Made by a program: the position numbers and the translations under genes. The notes beneath the pieces were generated by a model. It ran no database searches, was not told the DNA's origin, and saw only the letters and a program-made list of their open reading frames with translations. Positions 45,256-54,062 of a stretch of DNA of 64,000 nt are shown here, piece by piece. The DNA is taken from the NCBI RefSeq assembly GCF_030413175.1, contig NZ_CP129212.1, forward strand, positions 5,494,450 through 5,558,449, given 5' to 3'. Each line of letters starts with the position of its first letter. The stretch's first letter is position 1. Origin of the DNA: Bradyrhizobium roseum. Lineage in GTDB: Bacteria; Pseudomonadota; Alphaproteobacteria; Rhizobiales; Xanthobacteraceae.

Positions 45256-46587
45256 TTACCCTTTCGGCCGCTTGTCGTAAACACGTTTGGCCTTGCCGAG
45301 CGAGCGTTCCAGCGTGTCGGGGGCGACGGCCCTGATGCGGGCGGTGATGCCGATGGTGTTCTTGATGAAGATCGAGACCTTTTCGGCGTGCGAGTCGAGG
45401 CCGCTGGCGTCCCAGCTTTCCGGGCGGGCCTCGGCGAGCACGGTCATCTCGTCCATCCGCCCTTCCCGCGTCAGCTCGATGATGAAATGGCCGCCGCACC
45501 AGTCGGTCGCCAGCAGCGCTTCCTCGATCTGGGTCGGGAACACGTTGACCCCGCGCAAAATGATCATGTCGTCGGAGCGCCCGGTGACCTTCTCCATCCG
45601 CCGCATGCCCGGCCGCGCCGTGCCCGGCAGCAGCCGGGTCAGGTCACGGGTGCGGTAGCGGATGATCGGAAAGCCCTCCTTGGTGAGCGAGGTGAACACC
45701 AGTTCGCCCTTCTCGCCGTCGGGCAGCACGGCGCCGGTCTCGGGGTCGATCACCTCGGGATAGAAATGATCCTCCCAGATGTGCAGGCCGTCCTTGGTCT
45801 CCACGCATTCCTGCGCCACGCCGGGGCCGATCACTTCCGATAGGCCGTAGATGTCGGTCGCATCCATGTCGAACGCCTGCTCGATCTCCAGCCGCATCGC
45901 ATTGGTCCAGGGCTCGGCGCCGAAGATGCCGAACTTCAGCGAGGACTGGCGCGGGTCGAGCCCCTGCCGCTTGAACTCATCCAGGATCGCCAGCATGTAG
46001 CTCGGCGTCACCGTGATGATATCGGGCCGGAAATCATTGATCAGCTGCACCTGCCGCTCGGTCATCCCGCCGGACACCGGCACCACCGTGCAGCCGAGCT
46101 TTTCAGCGCCGTTATGCACGCCGAGCCCGCCGGTGAACAGGCCGTAGCCATAGGCGTTGTGGATGATCATGCCGCTACGCCCGCCGGCGGCGCGGATCGA
46201 GCGCGCCATCACGTCCGCCCAGATGTCGATATCGCCCTGGGTGTAGCCGACCACGATCGGCTTGCCCGTCGTGCCCGAGGACGCATGGATGCGGACCAGT
46301 TTTTCGCGCGGCACCGCAAACATCTTGAAGGGATAATTGTCGCGGAGGTCCGTCTTTGCCGTGAACGGAAATTTTGCGAGATCGGCAAGCTGTTGGAAGT
46401 CGGACGGGTGCACGCCGGCGGCGTCAAAGGCTTTGCGGTAATGCGCGACGTTGTCGTAGGCATGTCCCAGCGACCAGGCGAGGCGCGTGGTCTGCAGCGC
46501 CATGATCTCGTCGCGCGAGGCGCGCTCGGCCTCGTCCAGTTCGGCGCTGTAGCTGCTTCCGCCGGATTTCAGTTTTGCCATGGCCAT
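45256..46587 (-). CDS. paaK: Phenylacetate-CoA ligase
   Basis: The protein has 443 residues. The AMP-binding core is IHASSGTTGKPIVVGYT, with AYGYGLFTGGLGVH, VSGGMTERQV, IYGLSEVIGPGVAQEC and RTRDLTRLLPG; the C-terminal part has GVNVFPTQIEEAL, matching the PaaK fold. It activates phenylacetate to phenylacetyl-CoA using ATP, the first step of aerobic degradation and the source of the PaaX ligand. It follows paaI on the minus strand by 18 bases. Confidence 0.95.
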   Translation of the reverse strand: MAMAKLKSGGSSYSAELDEAERASRDEIMALQTTRLAWSLGHAYDNVAHYRKAFDAAGVHPSDFQQLADLAKFPFTAKTDLRDNYPFKMFAVPREKLVRIHASSGTTGKPIVVGYTQGDIDIWADVMARSIRAAGGRSGMIIHNAYGYGLFTGGLGVHNGAEKLGCTVVPVSGGMTERQVQLINDFRPDIITVTPSYMLAILDEFKRQGLDPRQSSLKFGIFGAEPWTNAMRLEIEQAFDMDATDIYGLSEVIGPGVAQECVETKDGLHIWEDHFYPEVIDPETGAVLPDGEKGELVFTSLTKEGFPIIRYRTRDLTRLLPGTARPGMRRMEKVTGRSDDMIILRGVNVFPTQIEEALLATDWCGGHFIIELTREGRMDEMTVLAEARPESWDASGLDSHAEKVSIFIKNTIGITARIRAVAPDTLERSLGKAKRVYDKRPKG

Positions 46588-46605
46588 GACGCGTCTCCCT
46601 CCCGG

Positions 46606-47064
46606 CTATTTTTCTGTGGCCGCGTTGTCCGCGCCCGCCAGCCACGTTCCCGCAATGGTGCGGGAGTGCCCTCGAAACTCGGCGATCACGGCATCCCCGG
46701 CGCTGACACGCACGTCATAGATTCCAGACCGGCCGCTGCGTGAGATTTCCCGCGCGGTTGCCACCAGCACGTCTCCCAGCTTTCCCGGCCGAATGAAGGT
46801 GATGTCGCACTGCGCGGCCACCGCGCGCTGGTTGTGCGAGTTGCAGGCAAAGGCGAAGGTGGAATCGGCCAGCAGGAAAATGAAGCCGCCATGGGCGATG
46901 CGCTGGCCGTTGACCATGTGCGGCTGCACCGTCATCGTCAGCACGGCATGGCCAGCCTTCACCTCGACAATCTTCATGCCGAGGCCCTGGCTTGCGTCGT
47001 CTTCCTGCCACATCGCGTCCGCGCAGGCGCGGGCGATCTCGTCGGGCGAAAGGGCCTTGTTCAT
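46606..47064 (-). CDS. paaI: Hydroxyphenylacetyl-CoA thioesterase
   Basis: The protein has 152 residues from ATG 47064 (MNKALSPDEIARACADAMW). It is a hotdog-fold thioesterase of the PaaI group: HMVNGQRIAHGGFIFLLADSTFAFACNSHN, with the conserved N, HGG and Asp region. It releases trapped CoA from dead-end intermediates of phenylacetate breakdown. The gap of about 130 bases to the paaE stop contains a palindrome, so paaI-paaK may have an extra promoter. Confidence 0.92.
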   Translation of the reverse strand: MNKALSPDEIARACADAMWQEDDASQGLGMKIVEVKAGHAVLTMTVQPHMVNGQRIAHGGFIFLLADSTFAFACNSHNQRAVAAQCDITFIRPGKLGDVLVATAREISRSGRSGIYDVRVSAGDAVIAEFRGHSRTIAGTWLAGADNAATEK

Positions 47065-47191
47065 GGCGCGCTGCCCGCGCCGCAGGACGGTTCCACGTCG
47101 TTCTCTCCCTGTACGCACGGGCCTGTTCGGCCTCTGTCGTTAGCTAGTGTCGGATCGAAGCACCTGAGGTGTCAACGCGGCCGCCCATTCA
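47065..47191. promoter_or_regulatory. paaE-paaI gap with short palindrome
   Basis: In this 127-base gap the perfect 11-base palindrome CACCTGAGGTG (47161-47171) lies near the paaE end, and a TTGACA-like hexamer overlaps it on the minus strand. No good -10 box is seen at standard spacing. It is a weak candidate for a secondary promoter or operator. Confidence 0.35.
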
Positions 47192-48271
47192 TTATACGTG
47201 GTCGTAATCTACCACCACCTTGTCCGAGCACGGCCGCGCCTGGCAAGTGAGGATAAACCCCGCCTTCAGCTCCCACGGCTCCAGCGAATAATTGACTTCC
47301 ATCTGCGCCTCGCCCTCGACCAGCTTGGCGCGGCAGGTCGAGCACATGCCGCCCTTGCAGGCGAACGGCAGATCCATACCGGCGCGCAGCGCGGCATCCA
47401 GAATGGACTCCTCGTCAGCGACCGGCACCTCGCGGCGCTTGCCGTCGATGATCAGTGCAGCCATCGCCTTGGGTGGCGCGGATGTTTCAATGACCTTCTT
47501 CGGGCGCGGCTTGCCGCCGAATTCAGAGACGAAGCGCTCGACGTGGATGCGGTCCTCGGCAATGCCGATCTCGCGGCAGGTCGTCTCGACATCCTCGCTC
47601 ATCCCGGTGGGGCCGCAGATGAAGACGTGATCGACCCGCGAGGCCGGCACCAGCGAGCGCAGCAGCACGCGAACCTTTTCGCCGTCGAGCCGGCCATGCA
47701 GGATCGGAATATCCTGCTCTTCGCCCGATAGGACATGGAACAGCGAGAACCGCTGCAGGAAGCGATCCTTCAATTCCTCGAGCTCCTCGAGGAACAGCAT
47801 GCTCGAGGTCGAGCGGTTGCCGTAGAACAGGAAGAAGCGGCTGTCGGGCTCGCGCGCCAGCACGCCCTTGGCGATCGACAGGATCGGCGTGATGCCGCTG
47901 CCGGCGGCAAAGCCGACATAGACCCTCGCCTCCTGGGGCGCGTGCACGATGCCGAACCGCCCGGTCGGCGTCATCACGTCGAGCTCGTCGCCGGATTTCA
48001 GCTCATCCGCGGCCCAGCTCGAGAACGCGCCGCCGTCGACTTTCTTGACCGCGATGCGCAGTTCGCCGTCGTCGGGCCCGGAACAGATCGAGTAGGAGCG
48101 GCGCACTTCCTCGCCGTCCATGGTGGTGCGCAAGGTGAGGTATTGGCCCGGTGTAAAGCTGTAGTCGCCTTCCAGCTCCTTCGGGATCGCGAACGTCATC
48201 GACACGGCATCCGCCGCTTCGCGGCGCAGATCGTTGACGGCCAGACGGTGAAAGCGCGGGGCGTGGGACAT
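47192..48271 (-). CDS. paaE: Phenylacetyl-CoA epoxidase reductase subunit
   Basis: The protein has 359 residues from ATG 48271 (MSHAPRFHRLAVNDL), two bases after the paaD stop. The N-terminal FNR-type part has YSICSGPDDG for FAD and FICGPTGMSEDVE for NADPH, and the C-terminal plant-type ferredoxin has CKGGMCSTCRAKLVEG for the 2Fe-2S cluster, with the last Cys in LTCQA. PaaE supplies electrons to the PaaAC oxygenase core. It belongs to paaABCDE. Confidence 0.95.
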   Translation of the reverse strand: MSHAPRFHRLAVNDLRREAADAVSMTFAIPKELEGDYSFTPGQYLTLRTTMDGEEVRRSYSICSGPDDGELRIAVKKVDGGAFSSWAADELKSGDELDVMTPTGRFGIVHAPQEARVYVGFAAGSGITPILSIAKGVLAREPDSRFFLFYGNRSTSSMLFLEELEELKDRFLQRFSLFHVLSGEEQDIPILHGRLDGEKVRVLLRSLVPASRVDHVFICGPTGMSEDVETTCREIGIAEDRIHVERFVSEFGGKPRPKKVIETSAPPKAMAALIIDGKRREVPVADEESILDAALRAGMDLPFACKGGMCSTCRAKLVEGEAQMEVNYSLEPWELKAGFILTCQARPCSDKVVVDYDHV

Positions 48272-48273
48272 GG

Positions 48274-48774
48274 TCAATGACACTTGAAATAATCAAAGGG
48301 TTCGCGGCAGCTCTTGCAGCGCCACAGCGCCTTGCAGGAGGTCGAGCCGAACTCGGACAGCACTTCGGTATTCACGGAACCGCATTGCGGACAGGCCACC
48401 TGCTGCTCGCCGAACAGCGCGCGGCGCGAGCCTGACGCCTGCGGCGGCGCGATGCCGTATTCCCTGAGCTTGGTGCGGCCGTCCTCGCTCATCCAGTCCG
48501 TGGTCCAGGCCGGCGACAGCACGGTGCGAACCGTCGGCCGCGCGATGCCGGCGCGCTCCAGCGCCAGCTCGATTTCCAGCGCGATCATGTTCATGGCCGG
48601 ACAGCCGGAATAGGTTGGCGTGATCGCGACCTCGACGCGGCCGTCGTGCACTTCCACCTCGCGCAGCACGCCGAGATCGGCAATGGTCAGCACCGGGATT
48701 TCGGGGTCAACCACCGTAGAGGCGGCTTCCCAGGCGCGCCGGCGCAGATCGATGTCGTCGAGAACGGCTACCAT
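48274..48774 (-). CDS. paaD: Phenylacetyl-CoA epoxidase subunit PaaD
   Basis: The protein has 166 residues. The N-terminal DUF59-like (MIP18) domain has VDPEIPVLTIADLGVLR and ITPTYSGCPAM; the C-terminal zinc ribbon has CPQCGS and CKSC. PaaD is needed for maturation of the epoxidase, probably for iron-sulfur cluster assembly. It overlaps the paaC stop by 7 bases. Confidence 0.94.
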   Translation of the reverse strand: MVAVLDDIDLRRRAWEAASTVVDPEIPVLTIADLGVLREVEVHDGRVEVAITPTYSGCPAMNMIALEIELALERAGIARPTVRTVLSPAWTTDWMSEDGRTKLREYGIAPPQASGSRRALFGEQQVACPQCGSVNTEVLSEFGSTSCKALWRCKSCREPFDYFKCH

Positions 48775-49544
48775 GTCGCCCCCGGAAAGGTGCGCGGCAT
48801 CGATTGCAATTCGCTGAGGAGATGGCCGAGATGCTCGCTATGCCGCCCGCTGCGGCCGCCCTGCTGCATCCAGCCGTTGTTCGGCAAGGCAAGCGTCGCC
48901 TCGGCAACGACGCCCGTGATCGTCTTCATCCACTGCGCACGCAACGGCACGGGATCGACAGCAATGCCGGCATCGATCAGCCCACGCTCGCTGTCGTCGA
49001 TTTCGAACATTTCGCCGGTGAAGGCCCAGAGCAGATCGATCGCTTCCTGCGCGCGGCGGTGGCTTTCCTCGGTGCCGTCGCCAAGGCGGACGATCCACTC
49101 CGAGGAATGGCGCAGATGGTAGGCGCTTTCCTTTTCCGATTTTGCCGCAATCGCGGCCAGCGTCGCGTCGGCCGAGCGCATCATCGCCCGCCAGTAGAGG
49201 TCGGCAAACGCCGCGTAGAAAAACTGCCGCACCATGGTGCGGGCAAAATCGCCGTTCGGCTGTTCCAGCAGCAACAGATTGCGATACTGCCTGACGTCGC
49301 GCAGATAGGCGAACTTGTCCTCGTCATTGTCTCTGCCCTCGGCTTTCGCCGCGTAGGAATAGAGCTCGCGCGCCTGCCCGAGCAGGTCGAGGCCCATGTT
49401 GGCCAGCGCCATGTCCTCTTCCAGCATCGGCGCGTGGCCGCACCATTCCGACAGCCGGTGCCCGAGGATCAGCGCGTCGTCGGCGCGACGCAGGGTGTAG
49501 AGCACCAGCGGCGTTTCGGAGACGGTGATGTTGCCTGCGGTCAT
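48768..49544 (-). CDS. paaC: Phenylacetyl-CoA epoxidase subunit PaaC
   Basis: The protein has 258 residues, a ferritin-like structural partner of PaaA: LGHRLSEWCGHAPMLEEDMALANMGLDLLGQARELY at the start, then LRDVRQYRNLLLLEQPNGDFA and YHLRHSSEWIVRLGDGTEES. PaaC stabilises the diiron PaaA subunit. A 108-base gap containing palindromic repeat A separates it from paaB. Confidence 0.95.
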   Translation of the reverse strand: MTAGNITVSETPLVLYTLRRADDALILGHRLSEWCGHAPMLEEDMALANMGLDLLGQARELYSYAAKAEGRDNDEDKFAYLRDVRQYRNLLLLEQPNGDFARTMVRQFFYAAFADLYWRAMMRSADATLAAIAAKSEKESAYHLRHSSEWIVRLGDGTEESHRRAQEAIDLLWAFTGEMFEIDDSERGLIDAGIAVDPVPLRAQWMKTITGVVAEATLALPNNGWMQQGGRSGRHSEHLGHLLSELQSMPRTFPGATW

Positions 49545-49566
49545 GTCGTTAACCCGCTTGTTCAGT

Positions 49567-49654
49567 CGTCATTGCGAGGAGCGAAGCGACGAAGCAATCC
49601 AGACTTCCTTTGCGGCGCAATGGATTGCTTCGCTGCGCTCGCAATGAGGACGTC
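49567..49654. repeat. Palindromic repeat, family A, second copy (between paaB and paaC)
   Basis: The arms are CGTCATTGCGAGGAGCGAAG and CTCGCAATGAGGACG with the inner GCAATCCA/GGATTGC pair, as at 6361-6443. It reaches into the paaB stop codon (49653-49655). It occupies most of the space between paaB and paaC, so the operon is transcribed through it. Confidence 0.88.
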
Positions 49655-49940
49655 ACATATGCCCGACTTCCTCCGGCACGTCGTAAAACGTCGGGTGCCG
49701 GTAGATCTTCGACTCCGCCGGCTCGAACATCATGCCCTTCTCGGCCGGGTCGGAAGCGGTGATCGCGTTCGACGGCACCACCCAGATCGAAAGACCCTCG
49801 CCGCGGCGGGTGTAGATGTCGCGCGCGGCCTGCAGCGCCAGCGTGGCGTCGGTGGCGTGCAGCGAGCCGACGTGCTTGTGCGCCAGCCCGTTGCGGCTGC
49901 GGATGAACACTTCCCAGAGCGGAATGGTTGGCGTCGCCAT
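49653..49940 (-). CDS. paaB: Phenylacetyl-CoA epoxidase subunit PaaB
   Basis: The protein has 95 residues: PTIPLWEVFIRSRNGLAHKHVGSLHATDATLALQAARDIYTRRGEG, the PaaB pattern. PaaB is the small bridging subunit of the PaaABCE epoxidase complex. The gene lies 11 bases after paaA. Confidence 0.95.
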   Translation of the reverse strand: MATPTIPLWEVFIRSRNGLAHKHVGSLHATDATLALQAARDIYTRRGEGLSIWVVPSNAITASDPAEKGMMFEPAESKIYRHPTFYDVPEEVGHM

Positions 49941-49951
49941 CGCTGATCTCC

Positions 49952-50944
49952 CTATTCGGCGGCCTGCAAGGCGGCGCGCTGCCTGCGCTTCTCGGCATAG
50001 GCCGATGCCGCCTCGCGCACCCAGGCGCCGTCGTCATGCGCCTTGCGCCGCGCCGCCAGCCGGTCGCGGTTGCAGGGGCCGTTGCCGGCGAGCACCTGCT
50101 TGAACTCGTCCCAGTCGATCGCGCTGTATTCCCAACTGCCGTTTTCGTTCTGCTTCATTCCGGGATCGGGAATGGTGAGCCCCAAAAACTGCGCCTGCGG
50201 CACGGTGGCGTCGACGAATTTTTGCCGCAGCTCGTCGTTGGAAAACCGCTTGATCTTCCACTTGGTCGATGTGTCCGAGTGCTGGCTCGCCTGGTCGGGC
50301 GGGCCGAACATCATCAGCACCGGCCACCACCACCGGTTCAGCGCATCCTGCGCCATCGCCTTCTGCTCCGCGGTGCCGCGGCACAGCGTCACCATAATTT
50401 CAAAACCCTGGCGCTGATGGAACGACTCTTCCTTGCAGACGCGGATCATCGCGCGCGCGTAAGGGCCGTAGGAACAGCGGCACAGCGGGATCTGGTTCAT
50501 GATCGCGGCGCCATCGACCAGCCAGCCGATGGTGCCGATATCGGCCCAGGTCAGCGTCGGGTAATTGAAGATCGACGAATACTTGGCCTTCCCCGCCAGC
50601 ATCAGGTCGACCAGTTCCTCGCGCGAGGAGCCCAGCGTCTCGGCGGCGGCATAGAGATAGAGTCCGTGACCGCACTCGTCCTGTACCTTGGCCAGCAGCG
50701 CCGCCTTGCGGCGCAGCGACGGCGCCCGCGTGATCCAGTTGCCCTCGGGCAGCATGCCGACGATTTCGGAATGCGCGTGCTGTGAAATCTGCCGGGTCAG
50801 GGTTTTGCGGTAGGCCGCCGGCATCCAGTCGTTCGGCTCGATGCGCTCCTCGGCGTCGATGCGCGCCTGGAACTGCGCGGCCCGCGCGGCGTCCTCAATA
50901 TTACGGTCTTCGCCCTCGGACGAATTGAGCGCCTGCGTATACAT
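49952..50944 (-). CDS. paaA: Phenylacetyl-CoA epoxidase catalytic subunit PaaA
   Basis: The protein has 330 residues. The ferritin-like diiron fold is seen in [18 protein letters not shown] (metal Glu and His) and in [15 protein letters not shown] (second Glu-x2-His). It catalyses the epoxidation of phenylacetyl-CoA by activating oxygen. RBS GGGGAGG precedes ATG 50944. It is first in paaABCDE, behind an AT-rich promoter and 75 bases from the paaX stop. Confidence 0.96.
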   Translation of the reverse strand: MYTQALNSSEGEDRNIEDAARAAQFQARIDAEERIEPNDWMPAAYRKTLTRQISQHAHSEIVGMLPEGNWITRAPSLRRKAALLAKVQDECGHGLYLYAAAETLGSSREELVDLMLAGKAKYSSIFNYPTLTWADIGTIGWLVDGAAIMNQIPLCRCSYGPYARAMIRVCKEESFHQRQGFEIMVTLCRGTAEQKAMAQDALNRWWWPVLMMFGPPDQASQHSDTSTKWKIKRFSNDELRQKFVDATVPQAQFLGLTIPDPGMKQNENGSWEYSAIDWDEFKQVLAGNGPCNRDRLAARRKAHDDGAWVREAASAYAEKRRQRAALQAAE

Positions 50945-50974
50945 GGCGGACCTCCCCTGAAATTATTGGGAGGG

Positions 50975-51008
50975 AATATATAACACAAATGGAGATATGC
51001 AATATATT
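50975..51008 (-). promoter_or_regulatory. paaAp: paaA promoter with inverted repeat (putative PaaX operator)
   Basis: On the minus strand TTGCAT (51002-50997), 16 bases, then TATATT (50980-50975) fit a sigma70 promoter upstream of paaA. AATATATaac at 50975-50984 and its inverse gcAATATATT at 50999-51008 form arms of an inverted repeat that spans the promoter. It is the most AT-rich short sequence in the area. PaaX control of this site is inference by position. Confidence 0.6.
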
Positions 51009-51020
51009 TCTGTAACAGAT

Positions 51021-51890
51021 CTATCGGTTGGCAAAGCGCTTCGCAAGTTCCGCGCCCGGCTTCGGCAACGGACCGGCTTCATTGGTGGCGTGGCGGTCAA
51101 GCCATTGTTCGGACGCGGGAAGCAGGTCGCGATAGATCCCGGCGCACAGCGCCCGGGCCGCCCGGCCCGGCCAGTCCGAAGGCAACAGCGCTGTCGGCAG
51201 CAACGGATCGCGGAGTACGACGCGGCGGTAATGGTGGATCAGGAGCACGCGCGCGGTGAGGGCGTCCGCATCCGTCAACGTCTCGCCCCCGAGAATCCAG
51301 CGGTGCAGCGGCTCAAAGGTCTTCATGAATTTGAGGTAGGCGTCCGCGGTGCGATCGAGCGGCCAGCTTTCACTGAGCAGGCGCCGCCCGCTGTCGTCCT
51401 CGGCAGAGACTTCGAGACGGATAGCGCCGGCCGCCTCCTCCGGCACCGGCACGCCCGACGGCGCCACCCAGACGCCCGGTAGCGGACTGCCAAAGCCGGC
51501 GTTCTTCAGCGCCTCGCGCGCCAACTCGCGATCGCCGCCGTTGCCGATCAGCAGCAGCTCGAATCGTCCGGTCCAGTCGGACGCCGGCGGCCCGTAGATG
51601 TGTTTCGTCGCGATATCAAACGTTTGCCGCCCGCTCTGCACCAGACGGTAGAAGCTGTTGCGACCGATTTTAATGCGCTCGAACCAGCCGTCCGCAGTCA
51701 GCCGCGACATCGCGGTGCGTACCGCGCTGGCGTCGATGTCGAGTTGTTCAAAGAATTCCAGCAGCGTGCCAAGCCAGACCGAGCCGCCACGCGGCACGAT
51801 GGCGTCGCCGAACAGGGTGACGACGATCGACCCGGTGCGCGAAGGTTCGCGCTTCAACTGCTGGATGATGCGGGCAAGCGGCGGCGGCAT
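51021..51890 (-). CDS. paaX: Phenylacetate-responsive regulator PaaX
   Basis: The protein has 289 residues of the PaaX family: the N-terminal winged HTH with GSIVVTLFGDAIVPRGGSVWLGTLLEFFEQLDIDASAVRTAMSRLTADGWFERIK, and the C-terminal part WPLDRTADAYLKFMKTFEPL and LIHHYRRVVLRDPLLP. PaaX proteins are repressors released by phenylacetyl-CoA. The gene lies just upstream of paaA on the same strand, as in other PaaX-controlled loci. Confidence 0.94.
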   Translation of the reverse strand: MPPPLARIIQQLKREPSRTGSIVVTLFGDAIVPRGGSVWLGTLLEFFEQLDIDASAVRTAMSRLTADGWFERIKIGRNSFYRLVQSGRQTFDIATKHIYGPPASDWTGRFELLLIGNGGDRELAREALKNAGFGSPLPGVWVAPSGVPVPEEAAGAIRLEVSAEDDSGRRLLSESWPLDRTADAYLKFMKTFEPLHRWILGGETLTDADALTARVLLIHHYRRVVLRDPLLPTALLPSDWPGRAARALCAGIYRDLLPASEQWLDRHATNEAGPLPKPGAELAKRFANR

Positions 51891-52413
51891 GCGTCAGGGC
51901 ATAGCGCGTTTGTTGGGAGGGCGACAATGGTGGCTGCCGCTTCTCCTTCTCCCCATCCTTTACGGGGTCGAGACGAGCAAAGCTCGCTCTTAGAAGGTCG
52001 GGATGAGGGGCTGCTTCAGCAAATTCGATGGATCGGAGTTCGCGGAGAGTGCCCCTCACCCGCCGCTTCGCGTCGGCCTCTCCCCGCAAGCGGGGCGAGG
52101 CTAAAGAGACCGCGGCACCCACCAGTACGGTTTCGGATTCGCCAGTCGCTCCGGGATTCGTCAAATAACGAAGAATGGCCGCCCTAGTTGTGAATAACAG
52201 GTACGAAGACAGAACACACGCTACCCAAAAGCGAAACCGTCTATAGTCACACCAATTCTCGCCTCCCTTATCGGGACTCTCTTCAGCTCGAATGGCTGGT
52301 TTCTTAATCAACTGGTGCGGGGTTGGACCATCGCCGCGACATTCGATGTGCTCAAAGCGCGCTTATGCATCTGTGTCCAGTTCAACTTCTCTTCCGCATT
52401 CTAGGAGTCATTC
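51891..52413. other. Intergenic region, repeat C copy and lower-GC stretch
   Basis: About 520 bases between paaX and the HEPN-like gene. Bases 51935-52110 are a diverged copy of palindromic repeat C (CTTCTCCCCATCC, GATGAGGGGCTGCTTCAGC, CCCCGCAAGCGGGGCGAGG). Bases 52165-52400 are distinctly less GC-rich with no gene motif, likely the promoter region and arrival point of the next gene. Confidence 0.65.
51935..52110. repeat. Palindromic repeat, family C, diverged copy
   Basis: It shares the CTTCTCC...GATGAGGGG and GCCCCTCACCCGCCGCTTCG elements with 33637-33781 and 34361-34513, with a long inner palindrome around 52000-52040. Confidence 0.7.
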
Positions 52414-53001
52414 ATGCCCAAAGCTCCATCCACGTATTCGCTTATTCCTAAGGAGCTCGATACGACGCAAGCTATCCTAATGTGCATCGGCAAGCTAATC
52501 GCCGTGTGGGCGAATACAGAAGCATGCTTTTACGCTGTCTACTTTTGCCTATCCGGTCATCCAAGTGGCAACGCCGATATTGCTTGGGCGTCTATCCTTA
52601 GTACTCGGCGCAGGATGGATCTCGTTTATAATCTACTCAGGTATGAAAACGAGCTAGACGCCGAAATCAAAACTGAGCTGTTTGAATGCCTGGAACGATT
52701 CAGGGCGGTTACAGAATTCCGTAATCAGCTATGTCATTCGATGTACACAACCGAGCCGCCCGAAAATGAAAAGCTGGTTAGCATAGATCAATGGAGCCTC
52801 GCTCCCATTAAGAATATCACCGACCCGATTTTTAAGGAGAAGTCAAAACTCGCGAATGCAGCAACCATTAACGAGATTTGCTGCATAGCGGATCGATGTA
52901 TGGAGATAAACGAGCGGGTCACGAAGTCCGTTTACAAGATACGCGATCAACTGAAATTGCAGCACGTAGTACTGCCTCCATTGCAGTTGGGACCGCAATA
53001 G
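52414..53001 (+). CDS. HEPN-like orphan protein
   Basis: The protein has 195 residues with a TAGGAG RBS before ATG 52414. No named family is certain. The helical N-terminus includes LIAVWANTEACFYAVYFCLSG and TRRRMDLVYNLLRYENEL. RNQLCH at residues 103-108 fits the HEPN ribonuclease motif R-[N/H/D]-x3-H, in the phrase ECLERFRAVTEFRNQLCHSMY. The whole gene is clearly less GC-rich than its neighbours, and it is isolated between palindromic repeats, so it looks acquired. Possible roles are an RNase toxin or defence factor. Confidence 0.65.
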   Translation: MPKAPSTYSLIPKELDTTQAILMCIGKLIAVWANTEACFYAVYFCLSGHPSGNADIAWASILSTRRRMDLVYNLLRYENELDAEIKTELFECLERFRAVTEFRNQLCHSMYTTEPPENEKLVSIDQWSLAPIKNITDPIFKEKSKLANAATINEICCIADRCMEINERVTKSVYKIRDQLKLQHVVLPPLQLGPQ

Positions 53002-53037
53002 AAGGCTCCGTGGAGATTGTTCGACCTTCGAGATTTC

Positions 53038-53092
53038 AGACCCTCATGCGAAGAGCGCGGCAACGCCGCGCGTCTCGAATCATGTGGCCCGG
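53038..53092. repeat. Palindromic repeat, family D, half copy
   Basis: It has CCCTCATGCGAAGAGCGCGG, GCCGCGCGTCTCGAATCATG, the right half of family D. It separates the HEPN-like gene from the convergent lipase-like gene. Confidence 0.75.
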
Positions 53093-53102
53093 ATGTAGCC
53101 GT

Positions 53103-53873
53103 TTACCGGTGCGGGTTCGGATAAACCATAGCGCGCCACCCGCTCCGATCAAACGGCGCCCACTCACCTTCCGCCTGCGCCAGCCGATCGGCCACTGCAT
53201 AGACCGCGGCCGGGTGATGGCCCATGCCGCAATGGCTGCTCTCGACCTCGATGCTCTCCGACGTCGCCGAGGTCTTCTCGACACAGCCCTGCCACGCGCA
53301 GACACCATCGGTGCGGCTGAAGATTGCCGTGGTCGGCACCGGCGGGGTTCCCGCCAGCGTGCCGCCGAAACGGTGGTCTTCTTCCTCGGCGCTGCGGCCG
53401 CTTGCCAGTTCGTACACCCGCCAGGCGTTGGTCGCCTTCGGGCCTGATGCAAACGGGCTGCCGAGCGTGATCACCGTCCGCACGCGCTCCGGCATCATCT
53501 TGGCGAGCTGGCGCGCGTAGAGACCGCCGAGGCTCCAGCCAACCAGCGAAACCTTGCGGCCGTGCGTGTCGTTCATCTCGTGCACCAGATCGACCATCGC
53601 GTCCTGCACGCCATGGCGCAGGCCGAGATTGCGGCCCTGCTTCCAGCCCGAAACGGCGTAGCCGCGGCCCTTGAGAAAGCTGCGCAGCGGACGGGTGGAT
53701 GCGTCGGATGCAACAAGCCCGGGCAACACCAGAACGGGATGACCATCGCCGCGGGGAGCAAGGCTCAGCAGCGGCAGCGCGCCGAGAAACGCGCCCAATT
53801 CGGAAAAGGCTCGCCCCTCCAGAAACATCAGCGTTTTAGATGGCGGCGAAAGCGTCTGTGCAGCAACGGACAT
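53103..53873 (-). CDS. Alpha/beta hydrolase (lipase/PGAP1-like)
   Basis: The protein has 256 residues. Two adjacent ATG codons (53876 and 53873) occur; the second has better spacing from GAGGAG. It has HPVLVLPGLVASDASTRPL (oxyanion), SLVGWSLGGLYARQLA (Ser nucleophile), VITLGSPF, and SSHCGMGHHPAAVYA (His). The fold resembles lipase/acyltransferase enzymes of the PGAP1-like group. No clear signal peptide is visible, so the protein is likely cytoplasmic. It is convergent with the HEPN-like gene. Confidence 0.87.
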   Translation of the reverse strand: MSVAAQTLSPPSKTLMFLEGRAFSELGAFLGALPLLSLAPRGDGHPVLVLPGLVASDASTRPLRSFLKGRGYAVSGWKQGRNLGLRHGVQDAMVDLVHEMNDTHGRKVSLVGWSLGGLYARQLAKMMPERVRTVITLGSPFASGPKATNAWRVYELASGRSAEEEDHRFGGTLAGTPPVPTTAIFSRTDGVCAWQGCVEKTSATSESIEVESSHCGMGHHPAAVYAVADRLAQAEGEWAPFDRSGWRAMVYPNPHR

Positions 53874-54062
53874 CATGTCTCCTCTCGGGTCGGCCCCTGA
53901 CGTCGCGGCAGCCGGCCACCAGTTCAGTAAAGTAGACGCTCGCGCAGCAGAATCGTTCCGCAACGCAACATAGCTGACCAAAAAGTTAGGGAACCGGTTT
54001 TCAGCTTGCAAGCCGGCCAAGTACGGCCCGGGGCAACTAAAAGAATTGACGTGATTAATTAA

